Shown here: piece by piece, positions 47,326-56,593 of the stretch
Position numbering within the stretch: the first letter of the stretch is position 1
Layout of the letters: the number at the start of each line of letters is the position of its first letter
Assembly (NCBI RefSeq): GCF_032854445.1
Contig: NC_088302.1
Span: 56,152,237 to 56,212,236 of the forward strand
Source: Liolophura sinensis
Lineage: Eukaryota > Mollusca > Polyplacophora > Chitonida > Chitonidae
Reading direction: 5' to 3'
Length of the DNA: 60,000 nucleotides
The notes under the pieces: model-generated
Seen by the model: the letters and a program-made list of their open reading frames with translations, nothing else
The model's database searches: none
Told to the model about the DNA's origin: nothing
Translations under genes and position numbers: made by a program

Positions 47326-47847
47326 CTGAAAGATACAAACTCGGCTTATTACATAATTAATTATCAAATGCACAAAATTTTACTCATTTCGTGTCTTGTG
47401 AGACAATTACACATTGACATGACCTGTACTGTTAGAATAAAATGTTGACAAATATAAGTCACACACATTCAGCCACTGTACTAGACTCGATAGATCTATT
47501 AGCCCTCTGCTCGTATACAAACTGTACTTAACGTTAACGAGGTTATTAGGGCTACTCGTGTCACGAAGGGCTTTGCTCTTTTTGACAGGAAAAAACCATC
47601 ATTTTTAAACCTCATTCGACCGTAACAGTGCTATTCCAAAAGAAGACAGCCACGTTTATATGAAATGGAAGCGTCGTTCAGTATTACTGTGGAATTGGTG
47701 AATTATACACAGTCAGTAACATCAGAAATTCATTCTTGATAGGACACTGACTGGGACAAATTATTTATGACTCTTTCACATCGATAAAGACTTCGGTGTT
47801 CTATAAATGAAATCGATAAAAAATTAATTTTTTAACAAAAATATACA
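47326..47847. other. Non-coding, probably intronic
   Basis: Unique sequence upstream of the EGF exon on the minus strand; nothing else recognised. Confidence 0.4.
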
Positions 47848-47915
47848 AAGTATTTATTTATTTTACTTATTTCACTTGTGTTTCCTGCCGTACTTAAGAA
47901 TATTTCACTTTTTGA
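47848..47915 (-). mobile_element. SINE 3' end fragment, minus orientation
   Basis: TATTTATTTATTTTACTTAT precedes CCTGCCGTACTTAAGAATAT then TTCAC, the diverged SINE 3' end; the remainder is absent. Confidence 0.75.
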
Positions 47916-48308
47916 ACTTTCCAGAAAATTCGCCCATCGAGACCCTGCAAGGTGTTGTCGAGTGACGTGATTTTTAGATCCTTTTTATTGTATACTTTGG
48001 TTTCAGTCTGTCTGTTGACACACAGTATTCCCGGATGTTTGGGGATCTTTGTGTTTGTTGTATAGAGCTCTATTCAACTCGGAAATAACTGAATATCTTT
48101 GTACCGAGATCCGTGATATGGTCACAGTCAGTGAGTAACATGGATATATAGGTCTACATCGTCATTCAAATAAACAATCCAGGTTTTACTTTAGGATTCC
48201 AGGATTCAAATTATAGTCTTCACCTGCTGACCCCTTCACTTTGCACGATATGTATAATCTTCTTTAGGTGTTTTGAAGATTTGGATTGGGTCATATAATG
48301 ATTTGGAG

Positions 48309-48662
48309 ATATATTTATTTATTTTACTGATGTTTAACGCTTAACTCTGAACTTTACATTTATTTGACAGCAGTCAGGATTACGGGTTAAAGAAACCAGG
48401 AATATGGGTGGAGGTAACCAGGGAAATGAGTGAAGGAAACCAGGGAAATGAGTGGAGGAAACCAGGGAAATGAGTGGAGGTAACCAGGGAAATAAGTGGA
48501 GGAAACCAGGGAAATGAGAGGAGAAAATCAGGATTATGGGTGGAGGTAATCAGGGAAATGAGAGGAGGTAACCATGGAAATGAGTGGAGGTAACCAGTGA
48601 AATGAGAGGAGGAAACCAGACAAATGAGTGGAGGAAACTGAGCTAGGAGAAACCACGGATTT
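48309..48662 (-). mobile_element. SINE copy, minus orientation, enlarged by an internal minisatellite
   Basis: The tail TATTTATTTATTTTACTGAT and a diverged 3' end (TTAACGCTTAACTCTGAAC) are followed by a core segment repeated about eleven times, then by AGAAACCACGGATTTTACCA, which fits the head side of the core. The repeated element (GGAGGAAACCAGGGAAATGA) corresponds to the GGTTTCCTCC segment of the SINE core read in reverse. Confidence 0.75.
48388..48636. repeat. 22-bp tandem repeat inside the SINE, about 11 copies
   Basis: GTGGAGGAAACCAGGGAAAT plus GA repeats with variants GAGGTAACC and GATTATGGG. Its flanks on both sides are SINE sequence. Confidence 0.92.
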
Positions 48663-48769
48663 TACCATGCCGGTTCTGGATTGTCATTCTCTGCCAGACA
48701 AGAGTCATGCCTCGATATTTTAGGGATAAACCGGCTGAATCCCATTCAAACTGCGTTCTTCCACCAATC

Positions 48770-48870
48770 ACACGTGGCAAAGTTTGTTAGTAACGTGCCA
48801 AAGGTCGGTGGATTTCCACGGGCACTCCAGTTTCTTCCAATGAAACACCGACCAGTCTCGGTCTCTAGTT
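48770..48870 (+). mobile_element. SINE fragment, plus orientation
   Basis: GTCGGTGGATTTCCACGGGC then ACTCCAGTTTCTTCCAATGA closely parallels the 4850-4910 copy. It is head-to-head with the minus-strand SINE at 48309-48662. Confidence 0.55.
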
Positions 48871-49515
48871 AGTTTACCTCAGTTAGGGTTTTATTCTACC
48901 CCCTTCGCACCATGACTTGGGACGAATTGGGTAAAAAGATAAAAACACGCAGTGACCATTCATGAGCCTCATAATGTTCCAGTTCAAATGAAGGACTGAG
49001 CCTCTGTCGAACATGTCAACTTGCAGAAACAGGTACATCTTACAACCGCTTCCCTTCGTGGCGGATTACGTCTGCAAAATGTGTTAGCTCGTCATATTGA
49101 CAACCGAGATATCTCATAACAAGAGCGTACATGTAAAATGCCTACTGCAATCACAAGATACAATGTCTCGATTAGAACTTAATTTAAACTATATCCTATT
49201 TCGTTTCCTACCTATGACGTCAGGGCCAACAAAAGAAACGAGGGTGCATGTGTACTGACTCGGAACTGTCGGTTTTTGTGGTGAACTGACACTAAAATCT
49301 CTTACCGGGAATGAATGCTTCACAGACACGTAATCATAATTTTTTTGTGATTCTGATGAAAGATTCTCTGAAAACCAGACCGTGTTTATATCCGCTCCAA
49401 AATAACCCCATGATTTTGATGTACTTATACATGAACTTTGACAAGCTTCGATCTCATTAGCACGCTAGCCCATCCCCCCACCCCGGACACACACACAAGT
49501 TGATATACCCTGTAA
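48871..49515. other. Non-coding sequence
   Basis: No gene recognised. A perfect TGACGTCA octamer lies at 49215-49222. Confidence 0.4.
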
Positions 49516-50093
49516 AGCCCCATCCTGACTATCCAACATCACTCAACAAGAGTCAACTTAAAGTTGAGTGAACAAGTTGAGACGTATTGAGTAGTCTGGA
49601 CGGGCCCCTCAACTTCGTTCAGCAACGCTCGACACTATCCAACAAGGTTGAATCAGATATGTGCATGTGTATTTTTTATGAACAAGTCGAGTGAAGTTAA
49701 GTGAAAGTAGCCAATCAGTAGGCGTGTAGAAATAACGTGACCGTCTTAAAGCACAAATGGCGACAAAAGAGAAAAACTGGTCTCATGATGAGACGTCTTC
49801 TACGCCGAACAGATATGGCAATAAGCTCAGCCAATAAACCTACGACACGATTCTTCCGGCGGCTGGACATCGTGTCTCATCCAGTGGAGAGAAAATATGG
49901 AGATTTCCCTCCAATTTATCGAAAATACACAGCTCAACATCGTTCAACTCACGTCAACAGTGCTGAAGAAAGTTGACCCATCTGATGTGTAGTGTGGACG
50001 GGACACTCAACTTACCTCAACAGCATTCAACTTGCTGTTGACTCTTGTTGAGTCAACAAAAGTTGAGTGATGTTGAATAGTCTGGACGGGGCT
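49516..50093. mobile_element. PIF/Harbinger-like non-autonomous DNA transposon, 578 bp
   Basis: Terminal inverted repeats of about 32 bases (29 matching) begin AGCCCC(A/G)TCC(T/A)GACTA and run to CATCACTCAAC. TAA flanks both ends (49513-49515 and 50094-50096), the 3-bp T(A/T)A duplication typical of Harbinger elements. Inside, ATGGCGACAAAAGAG opens a short frame beginning MATKEKNWSHDET, reminiscent of the Myb-like protein that Harbinger elements encode, and then breaks. Many CAACTT/AAGTTG subterminal motifs are present. It is probably an internally deleted derivative needing a helper. Confidence 0.85.
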
Positions 50094-51050
50094 TAATACT
50101 TTCTGATCACAGTAACCCTGCAGTTATGATCATGATTTTAACTCTAACATAAAACAAATACCAGATCCTTCAATGGAAACTACAGAGGGTTTATAGCTTT
50201 TTTCAAGAACTCCGAGCATTGAGGACCACTGAGATACTGGATACCAGTTTATGTCCTCATTTCACAACACTCACCTTACTCAGGAATAGGGCTTTAATGC
50301 CTAAGTCTACATTATTTCACGATATTGTGACCTGAAAACAATCTGGTGAGATGACATGTATTATTAATATTTACCCTAGGTAGTAACCTAGATCCACCAG
50401 CCTTAAGTCGTAGGGACCGGGCCTTACATGCTGTGGACCAAGCTACCTTGTATGGGTACAGGAGAAAAAACAGGACCTGGACACACAGGCAAAAACAGGA
50501 TTATGTCAGTCATAAAGGGGTGAGGGTGTGGGGTGGTTTGAAAGGAGGTGGGGGAGGGGATTGCAGACACGGAACCGGGGGAGTCATGCCTATACACTAC
50601 GGCCTTGCGGAACAGGGGTGATCTTAGTGTCATATGTAGGCGTGTCTTTAAGTTCGTTTACACTGGGGCCTCCTGGGTAAAAAAGAATAATGTCTATAAA
50701 TATCTCATGTTTATATTTATGTTTAACCTGCATGGTGCACAAATACTAATTTAATCATCAAGCCTCGGGATCATGAAGCTATCTTATACTTATATCAAAA
50801 TTTCAATCATTAAACTTAGTATGTTCCATTCCGTTATTTTAGCTGAAATTTGTTTCACAATAACTTACTCCGACCTTGTTATGTAAGAAATAACGATTTT
50901 AAAATGATTTGAAAGTTTGATTTAAGTCTAAGATCGCTTTTTGATCCTCGGGCCAGACATACAAACAAATATAGGTATAGACACAAAACACATAATACCA
51001 TTTATGGGGTAGTGCCTATGCGTATATGTAGCAGGTAATTTTATGTAAGC
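50094..51050. other. Non-coding sequence
   Basis: No coding exon found. A donor-like AAG|GTGAGT on the minus strand near 50270 has stops in all frames behind it. Confidence 0.4.
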
Positions 51051-51195
51051 GTTTATTTATTTATTTTTTTTTGATTGGTGTTTTACGCCGTACTCAAGAA
51101 TATTTCACTTATACGACGGCGGCCAGCATAATGGTGGGTGGAAACCGGGCACAGCCCGGGGGGAAACCCACGACCATCCGCAGGTTGCTGACTGG
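51051..51195 (-). mobile_element. SINE 3' half, minus orientation, well preserved
   Basis: GTTTATTTATTTATTTTTTT (tail), TACGCCGTACTCAAGAATAT, ATACGACGGCGGCCAGCATA and CACGACCATCCGCAGGTTGC match the full copy at 32.4 kb almost base for base. It ends shortly before a 21-bp array; the head is missing. Confidence 0.92.
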
Positions 51196-51235
51196 CCCTA
51201 TTTCGGGTCTAGTTCGCATTGTGTGAACGCGGCCT

Positions 51236-51975
51236 AAAGTACCACGCAGACGCCTCAGAATGTTATGGACGTGTCGCCGAAAGGCACCATACAGTAGTCG
51301 TAAGGAACCACGCAGCAGCTGTAAGTTACCACGCAGCAGCCGTAAGGTACTATACAGCAGCCGTAAGTTACCATGCGGCCGCCGTAAGGCACCATACAGC
51401 AGCCGTGAAGTACCACGCAGCCGTAGGGTACCACGCACCAGCCGCAAGAAACCACGCACCAGTCGTAAGGTATCACACAGAAGTCGTAAGGTACCTTGCA
51501 GAAGCCTCAAGATGACAAACAGCTGACGTAAGGCACCACACAAGAGCTGTAAGGCATCACGCAACAGTCGTAAGGTACCAAGCAGCCGCAGTAAGGTACC
51601 ATGCAGCCGCTGTAAGGGACTAAGCCGCAGTCCGTAGGGCATGCACCACACAGCAGCGTTAAGGTGCCATGCAGCAGCTGTTAGGAACTACGCAGCTGCC
51701 GTAAGGTGACACGCAGTAGCCGTAAGGTATCACGCAGCCGCCGTAAGATTCATAGCAGGAGCCGTAAGGTACCTCGCAGCAGTCGTAAGGTACCAAGCAG
51801 CAACAGTAAGGTACCATGCAGCAGCCGTACGGTAAAATGCAGTAGCCGTATGGTGCCAAGGAGCAATCGTGAGGAACTATGCGCAGCAGCCGTAAGGAAC
51901 TATGCAGCTGGTGTACTGCACTACGCAACACCCGTAAGGTACCACACGTTGTGGTACACACGGTACCACAACGAA
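51236..51975. repeat. 21-bp tandem repeat, about 35 copies
   Basis: GTAAGGTACCACGCAGCAGC plus one base repeats with substitutions and occasional one-base changes in length; GTAAGG and GCAGC are best conserved. Divisible-by-three length creates long open stretches on both strands. Confidence 0.92.
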
Positions 51976-51991
51976 GCAGACGTAAACGAGT

Positions 51992-52283
51992 GAGTGAGTG
52001 CTTGGGGTTTAACGTCGCACTTAACAATTTTTTAGTCATATGACGACGAAGGAGTCCTTTAGACTGCATGTAATGTGTCTCCTTGTTGCAGGACGGATTT
52101 CCACCGCTCTTTTATCTAGTGCTGCTCACTGAGACGACTTACCGAAGGCAAGTAAGCCGACCCGCCCGAGTCATAAAACTGATACGGGTCAACTAGTCGT
52201 TGCACTATCCTCATCATGATGAACACCAAGCGAGGAAGTTACAACTTCCTCCTTCAAGGTCTTAGGATTGTCCCGAAGACCCG
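51992..52283 (-). mobile_element. Dispersed repeat with LINE-like tail, about 290 bp
   Basis: GAGTGAGTGCTTGGGGTTTA then ACGTCGCACTTAACAATTTT through GCGAGGAAGTTACAACTTCC match, in my recollection, a high-copy repeat of bivalve genomes. The first 55 bases resemble the 3' end of the LINE at 35194 (GAGTGAGTGAAAGTTTTAAC then GTCGCTTTCAACAATATTTA), so its 3' end is taken to be at 51992 on the minus strand, with (ACTC)n as tail. It codes for nothing. Confidence 0.75.
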
Positions 52284-52774
52284 CAGTTGCTGCACGGTAC
52301 TGCACTCCCCAAAACGACGGCTTAGAAATCTGCACAATCACAACGACATGTACATACACAAAATTCGCGTATTGCTGGAACAGAGAGTTATACCGATGAG
52401 TACTTTTGCCACAACAATACTGTTTAGCACTCTTACAGTGTAGAATTAAGAGAGTTCGTTCACGACTTTGTGGTGTAGTACAACATGACGTCATAATAAT
52501 CCGCCGTCTAACACTGGCTCCAGGAAGGGATCGCATTGGTACACTTGCACTGCACACCAGTGACCTTTGACCGGTACAGCCGATATGCTTGGCTTTCCCT
52601 GCAGACCACAATTTTGTTCTTTTGAACGGGAAAGGATTAGGATCCTTACACGCAATTCATCGTGTGTAATATTTGTACCGTGGTTTGTCATCTCATCTCT
52701 CATTAGTATTGGTTAGTCTGACAGGAAGCTAACAGATGCAGTAGTCCCAGCTACTTCTGGTTGAAACCACATGC
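52284..52774. other. Non-coding sequence
   Basis: A minus-strand frame at 52491-52703 contains several cysteines but no acceptor/donor pair or known domain. A perfect TGACGTCA is at 52486-52493. Confidence 0.35.
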
Positions 52775-52955
52775 AGGCCCTTGTCATTGAGGTGGCGGGT
52801 TCGAAGCCCGCTCCCGTTGAACTGGCTGTGCTCTCACGTCATCAGGATTGCCAGGTATGCCTGCTGAAGTGCCGTGGTTTACCTCGGAATAAATTCGTCT
52901 CCTCTGCATTTCAACATTACCGTTTGAATGAAATCATTGCTGAGTACAGCAAATG
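52775..52955 (+). mobile_element. tRNA-derived SINE, plus orientation
   Basis: A B-box-like GGGTTCGAAGCCC near 52797 is followed by CGCTCCCGTTGAACTGGCTG, GCCAGGTATGCCTGCTGAAG, TGCCGTGGTTTACCTCGGAA and finally GAAATCATTGCTGAGTACAG, the order of the SINE family. The A box is lost and the tail is short. Confidence 0.75.
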
Positions 52956-52971
52956 AATTAGTATTTCAACT

Positions 52972-53041
52972 ATCTGATTGGTGTTTTACGAATATTTCGC
53001 TTATACCATGACGGTCAGCATTACGGTGGGAGGAAAGCGAG
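52972..53041 (-). mobile_element. SINE 3' fragment, minus orientation
   Basis: CTGATTGGTGTTTTACGAAT, with about 14 bases deleted from the usual sequence, then ATTTCGCTTATACCATGACG and GGTGGGAGGAAAGCG. It lies tail-to-tail with the copy at 52775-52955. Confidence 0.8.
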
Positions 53042-53494
53042 CCTGCATGAATAATAGAAATATATCGGATAATCCTAATATTTTTACAAAATGGAAAATA
53101 TGATAATTGCTACATCCATGAATAAATCTCCTAGAAATTAAAATCAACTGCATTCATGGCACTAGGTATACCGCACAAATATGGAGTGATGTTGCTGCGG
53201 TAATAAGTGCTGTTCTTGTCACTATTGTTATTACTGCTATCAAAACGAATGTTACTCCCAATAAGTATGTTAGTTGTTTAATGGTACTATAGTCTATTTC
53301 TTTAAGCCAGCCTCATACATTTAGCTGCCTGTAAAATCAGTCATACTCGCTATCAAAATTGCCACCAGTCAGTGACATGTAATAACCCAAGCTCTACACA
53401 CTGATACGTTGGACGTCTGTATTATTACAAAGAAATTGCAGTTAGAATATTCTTTGTAATTCATAATGTGAAACTCCATTATGTGAAAGTTCTT
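53042..53494. other. Non-coding sequence
   Basis: AT-rich, nothing recognised. Confidence 0.4.
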
Positions 53495-53580
53495 GGGACT
53501 TTCGACACCAAGAAAGTCTATAAGCTGACTTCCGACACTAAGAAAGTCCACAAGCTGACTTTCAACACCAAAAACTTGTT
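53495..53580. repeat. Short tandem repeat, 3 diverged copies of about 35 bp
   Basis: CTTTCGACACCAAGAAAGTC, CTTCCGACACTAAGAAAGTC and CTTTCAACACCAAAAACTTG, separated by TATAAGCTGA-type spacers. Confidence 0.8.
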
Positions 53581-53660
53581 GCCTGGGAATAACTAAATCG
53601 CTTCAATTGCCTAATATCCATTTCTAAACCCCTACTGCCATGAGAACAAATACTACAAGA

Positions 53661-53795
53661 GATAAAGTAGAATTCATTTATTAAAGTTACGATACACTGA
53701 AACGTGTAAACAATTTCAAATATGGCAGTGTCAGAAACAGAGTTTACAGTGAAGTCGTCAGCAGTTCAGGTTCTGGTGTCACCCTCCTTTAAAAC
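53661..53795 (+). repeat. Dispersed repeat P, copy 2
   Basis: Reverse-complement partner of 43650-43778; here it is followed about 45 bases later by Q in the same orientation, taken as the more original arrangement. Confidence 0.8.
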
Positions 53796-53841
53796 ATGTT
53801 GAACACCTCCCAATACACATCATGCCAGTGTTGTTTTTTTT

Positions 53842-54080
53842 TTTAAAATAATTATGACGTCACCCGAGGCAATTGGCTCTTTCCGTCGAAACAGAGCACA
53901 TGGACTTTAACATTATGAATTAGAACAAATGTTCTAACTGTTCTAACATTTTTCATATGAGCTTCAAACCTATACAAGTGTAGAGCTTTTGTAGTTCCAT
54001 GTCACCGACTGCAGGCAATTTTGGTAGGAAGTATAACTGATTTTACAGACAGCTGAATGTAGGCGACTCGCTACAAGAAA
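53842..54080 (+). repeat. Dispersed repeat Q, copy 2
   Basis: Direct partner of 43966-44115, longer by an insertion of about 60-80 bases in the middle. It includes a TGACGTCA octamer at 53855-53862 that is mutated in copy 1 (CTACGTCA). Confidence 0.75.
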
Positions 54081-54121
54081 TAGACTATAACCTACAAAAC
54101 ACACATGTCTAGCCTTCTTAC

Positions 54122-54220
54122 CTACAGCAGTGTCCTGTGCCGCAATATTGCATCTCAATTTTCTGGCCGGTATTTTCATTTCCACCTTTAATCATAAAAA
54201 CTTCTGGTCTAACGACTGGT
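54122..54220 (-). CDS. Candidate exon with YCGTGHCC motif, function uncertain
   Basis: Minus strand: an AATTTTAG acceptor at 54221 and a strong donor TAG|GTAAGAAGG at 54121 bound 99 bases open in one frame at matching phases (2 and 2). The peptide ends in QYCGTGHCCR. A C-x-TGHCC pattern is known from WBP1-type small membrane proteins, where a second CC and an aromatic membrane segment follow in the next exon; I did not find that exon. A second frame (CNIAAQD) is also open. If real, it would be nested between the EGF exons on the same strand. Weak evidence. Confidence 0.25.
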
Positions 54221-54257
54221 CTAAAATTTTCCGGCTATCTTCAATATTTCTCTGTAG

Positions 54258-54360
54258 CGGGTGTTAGCCCAGTGGTTCAGATAGATGTCTGATACACTCT
54301 CTTCGACTCCCTACGAGACACTCCCGAGGTGCTATTTCAATCCCCATCAAATTTCATTTA
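54258..54360 (+). mobile_element. Possible tRNA-derived SINE head
   Basis: GTTAGCCCAGTGGTTCAGA resembles an A box and GCTATTTCAATCCCC a B box at about the right distance; the sequence does not fold obviously as a tRNA. The 3' end is not defined. Confidence 0.4.
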
Positions 54361-54797
54361 GCGTACAGGTACATCAGTTTCTGCCGACAAAATTTCGACT
54401 TATACCTAACATTATGGCAAGATGATCTAGAGTTACCTCCCTTCAGTTTGCCTCACTTCCACGGTTGATACCATGAAACCAACTCATTCATTTTCATGTT
54501 ATAGTATAATGGTGTCAGTCTAAGAGCCATGTATAAATAATGCTATGAAACAAATATGTCCTAATTAAATAAGAGATATGTTTATCCCAGGCTGACATCT
54601 GGACTAGTAACCTGTATTTGCATTTGTTTTGCATTAGCGAGGCGCACGTTGTATACATGTCGACTATAAGTTCGCAAGTCTTTCACTCGATCGTCCATTT
54701 GAAAGTTTGTAATGCAAATATCCATACATTCATATCTAGTGTGCTAGAATTGATGATATTTGCATTAAGCTTTGTCAAAAAACATGATATATTTTCA
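54361..54797. other. Non-coding, probably intronic
   Basis: Unique sequence; nothing recognised. Confidence 0.35.
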
Positions 54798-55365
54798 GCT
54801 GAGAGCCTGAATGTTGCCAGTTGCCCAACAAGGTCAACCCAGGTGACGGCCTGAATGTTGCCAGTTGCCCCACTAGGTCTACCCAGCTGGTGGCCTGAAT
54901 GTTGCCAGTTGCTCCACTAGGTCTACCCAGCTGACGGCCTGAATGTTGCCAGATGCCCAACTAGATCTACCCGGCTGATGGCCTGAATGTTGCCAGATGC
55001 CCAACTAGGTCTACCCAGCTGACGGCCTGAATGTTGCCAGATGCCCAACTAGGTCTACCCAGCTGAAGGCCTGAATGTTGCCAGATGCCCAACTAGGTCT
55101 ACCCGGCTGATGGCTTGAATGTTAACAGCTGCCCCACTAGGTCTACCCAGCTGGCGGCCTGAATGTTGCCAGTTGCTCCACTAGGTGTACCCAGCTGGCG
55201 GCCTGAATATTGCCAGTTGCCCCACTAGGTCTAACCAGTTGACGGCCTGAATGTTGCCAGATGCCCAACTAGGTCTACCCGGCTGATGGCCTGAATGTTA
55301 ACAGCTGCCCCACTACGTCTACCCAGCTGACGGTCTGAATGTTGCCAGTTGCTCCACTAGGTCTG
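54798..55365. repeat. 44-bp tandem repeat, about 13 copies, abutting a splice donor
   Basis: TGACGGCCTGAATGTTGCCA then GATGCCCAACTAGGTCTACC repeats; subtypes differ at TTGCCCCACTAG, TTGCTCCACTAG and ATGCCCAACTAG. The last unit runs to within a few bases of the donor GT at 55370-55371 of the EGF exon. Confidence 0.94.
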
Positions 55366-55371
55366 CCTTAC

Positions 55372-55500
55372 CATTACAGGACACGCCGTCGATATCCAGA
55401 GCGAATCCCCTCCTGCAGTGGCAAGTGTAGTTGACATCTACAGGTTTACAAATCTGATGACAGGTAGCGTTACCGTGGTCCACATCACAGGGGTTGATTT
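55372..55500 (-). CDS. Exon coding an EGF-like domain
   Basis: Minus-strand acceptor TCTTGTGTTGCTGTAG and donor AATG|GTAAGG bound 129 bases, phase 1 at both ends. The 43 residues begin EINPC and hold six cysteines in EGF order: NPC, ATC, QIC, NYTC, HC, VSC. The (D/E)IxxC start suggests calcium binding, but the third cysteine is followed by KP, so the hydroxylation consensus of the 47.2 kb exon is absent. The exon is symmetrical (1-1), as in shuffled extracellular modules. Downstream on the minus strand its intron starts directly with a 44-bp minisatellite; upstream lies a very uniform 43-bp array. Likely the same gene as 57462-57815. Confidence 0.9.
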
Positions 55501-55869
55501 CTACAGCAACACAAGAGCAATGGTAAATAATTATGTGTAGACAAGTTTCATGTAGTAATGCTCATTAGACATGACTACTGCGAGATGTAACTGGAAAGTG
55601 ATCGAGCGTCATAAAAGACATTAGAGCAAAAAGTTGAACGAAGTTCTAATCTTTGGATGGGTATATACTTCGTGGTTTGGACATTTATAAATTTGTGGTG
55701 CCCTATACTTGCCCTCGCGGTCGTGTCTGATTTACTAACAAAAGAATTTCATGGTCCAGTACACATAGAGAAAGACAAACTCCTGAAGAGACCATGGATC
55801 TGTTTTGATAGAGATCCAACAAGGCCACCAAAGCAAGCCATTCAGACACATTCAGAACTTCTGCAAAAC
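55501..55869. other. Intron sequence
   Basis: The short plus-strand frame at 55657-55926 runs into the 43-bp array and has no known domain; it is not called. Confidence 0.4.
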
Positions 55870-56265
55870 AGCGATTTATTAGCACGGGAAAAACAACACA
55901 ACCAAAATCACACAGAGATTTATTAGCACGGGAACACAACACAACCAAAATCACACAGAGATTTATTAGCACGGGAACACAACACAACCAAAATTACACA
56001 GAGATTTATTAGCACGGGAACACAACACAACCAAAATCACACAGAGATTTATTAGCACGGGAACACAACACAACCAAAATCACACAGAGATTTATTAGCA
56101 CGGGAACACAACACAACCAAAATCACACAGAGATTTATTAGCACGGGAACACAACACAACCAAAATCACACAGAGATTTATTAGCACGGGAACACAACAC
56201 AACCAAAATCACACAGAGATTTATTAGCACGGGAACACAACACAACCAAAATCACACAGAGCTTC
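55870..56265. repeat. 43-bp tandem repeat, about 9 nearly identical copies
   Basis: ACAGAGATTTATTAGCACGG then GAACACAACACAACCAAAAT plus CAC repeats with almost no change between copies, unlike the diverged arrays nearby. It lies in the intron between the sushi-like and EGF exons. Confidence 0.97.
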
Positions 56266-56517
56266 AGAGAAACTTCTTATCATATGTCGTGTTAAACTGA
56301 CATTGCTGACTGCTTTATTGTCACCACTAACGTTTACTAACAGGTGAGTTTCAAGTTTAGACTCTTGTCTTTCGGGTAAAAACAGTCCTTCTGTATAAAC
56401 GTTACCGACCTCCATTCCCGAAAATGTTGGAAAATGTTAATTGTAAAACTCACCTGTGTCACCTTGTTTCAGAGGCACAACTGACACCTCTGAGTTTCTC
56501 AAGCTCACAAACGTCCA
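56266..56517. other. Intron with a strong minus-strand donor
   Basis: CACAG|GTGAGTTTT on the minus strand near 56452 looks like a genuine donor in phase 1 for the frame reading VSVVPLKQGDT. A matching acceptor (ACTCAG) 36 bases upstream would give a 12-residue phase 1-1 exon; too short to support. Confidence 0.25.
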
Positions 56518-56593
56518 GGGCCCAATTTCTCAAAGCGGCGTACGACATTTTTCTAGCGTACATATGTCGTACATATAGGTGGAAACTGGGCCC
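56518..56593. mobile_element. Tiny palindromic MITE, 76 bp
   Basis: The ends GGGCCCAATTTCT and GGAAACTGGGCCC are inverted copies, and GTACGACAT pairs with ATGTCGTAC inside. No coding capacity; target duplication unclear. Confidence 0.7.

Noticed and set aside
52491-52703. Cysteine-containing minus-strand frame as another extracellular module
   Set aside because: Cysteine spacing fits no module I know, and no consistent acceptor/donor pair was found.
52790-52812. Genuine tRNA gene from the GGTTCGAAGCC B box
   Set aside because: No A box or acceptor stem at the right distance, and the following sequence is the SINE body.
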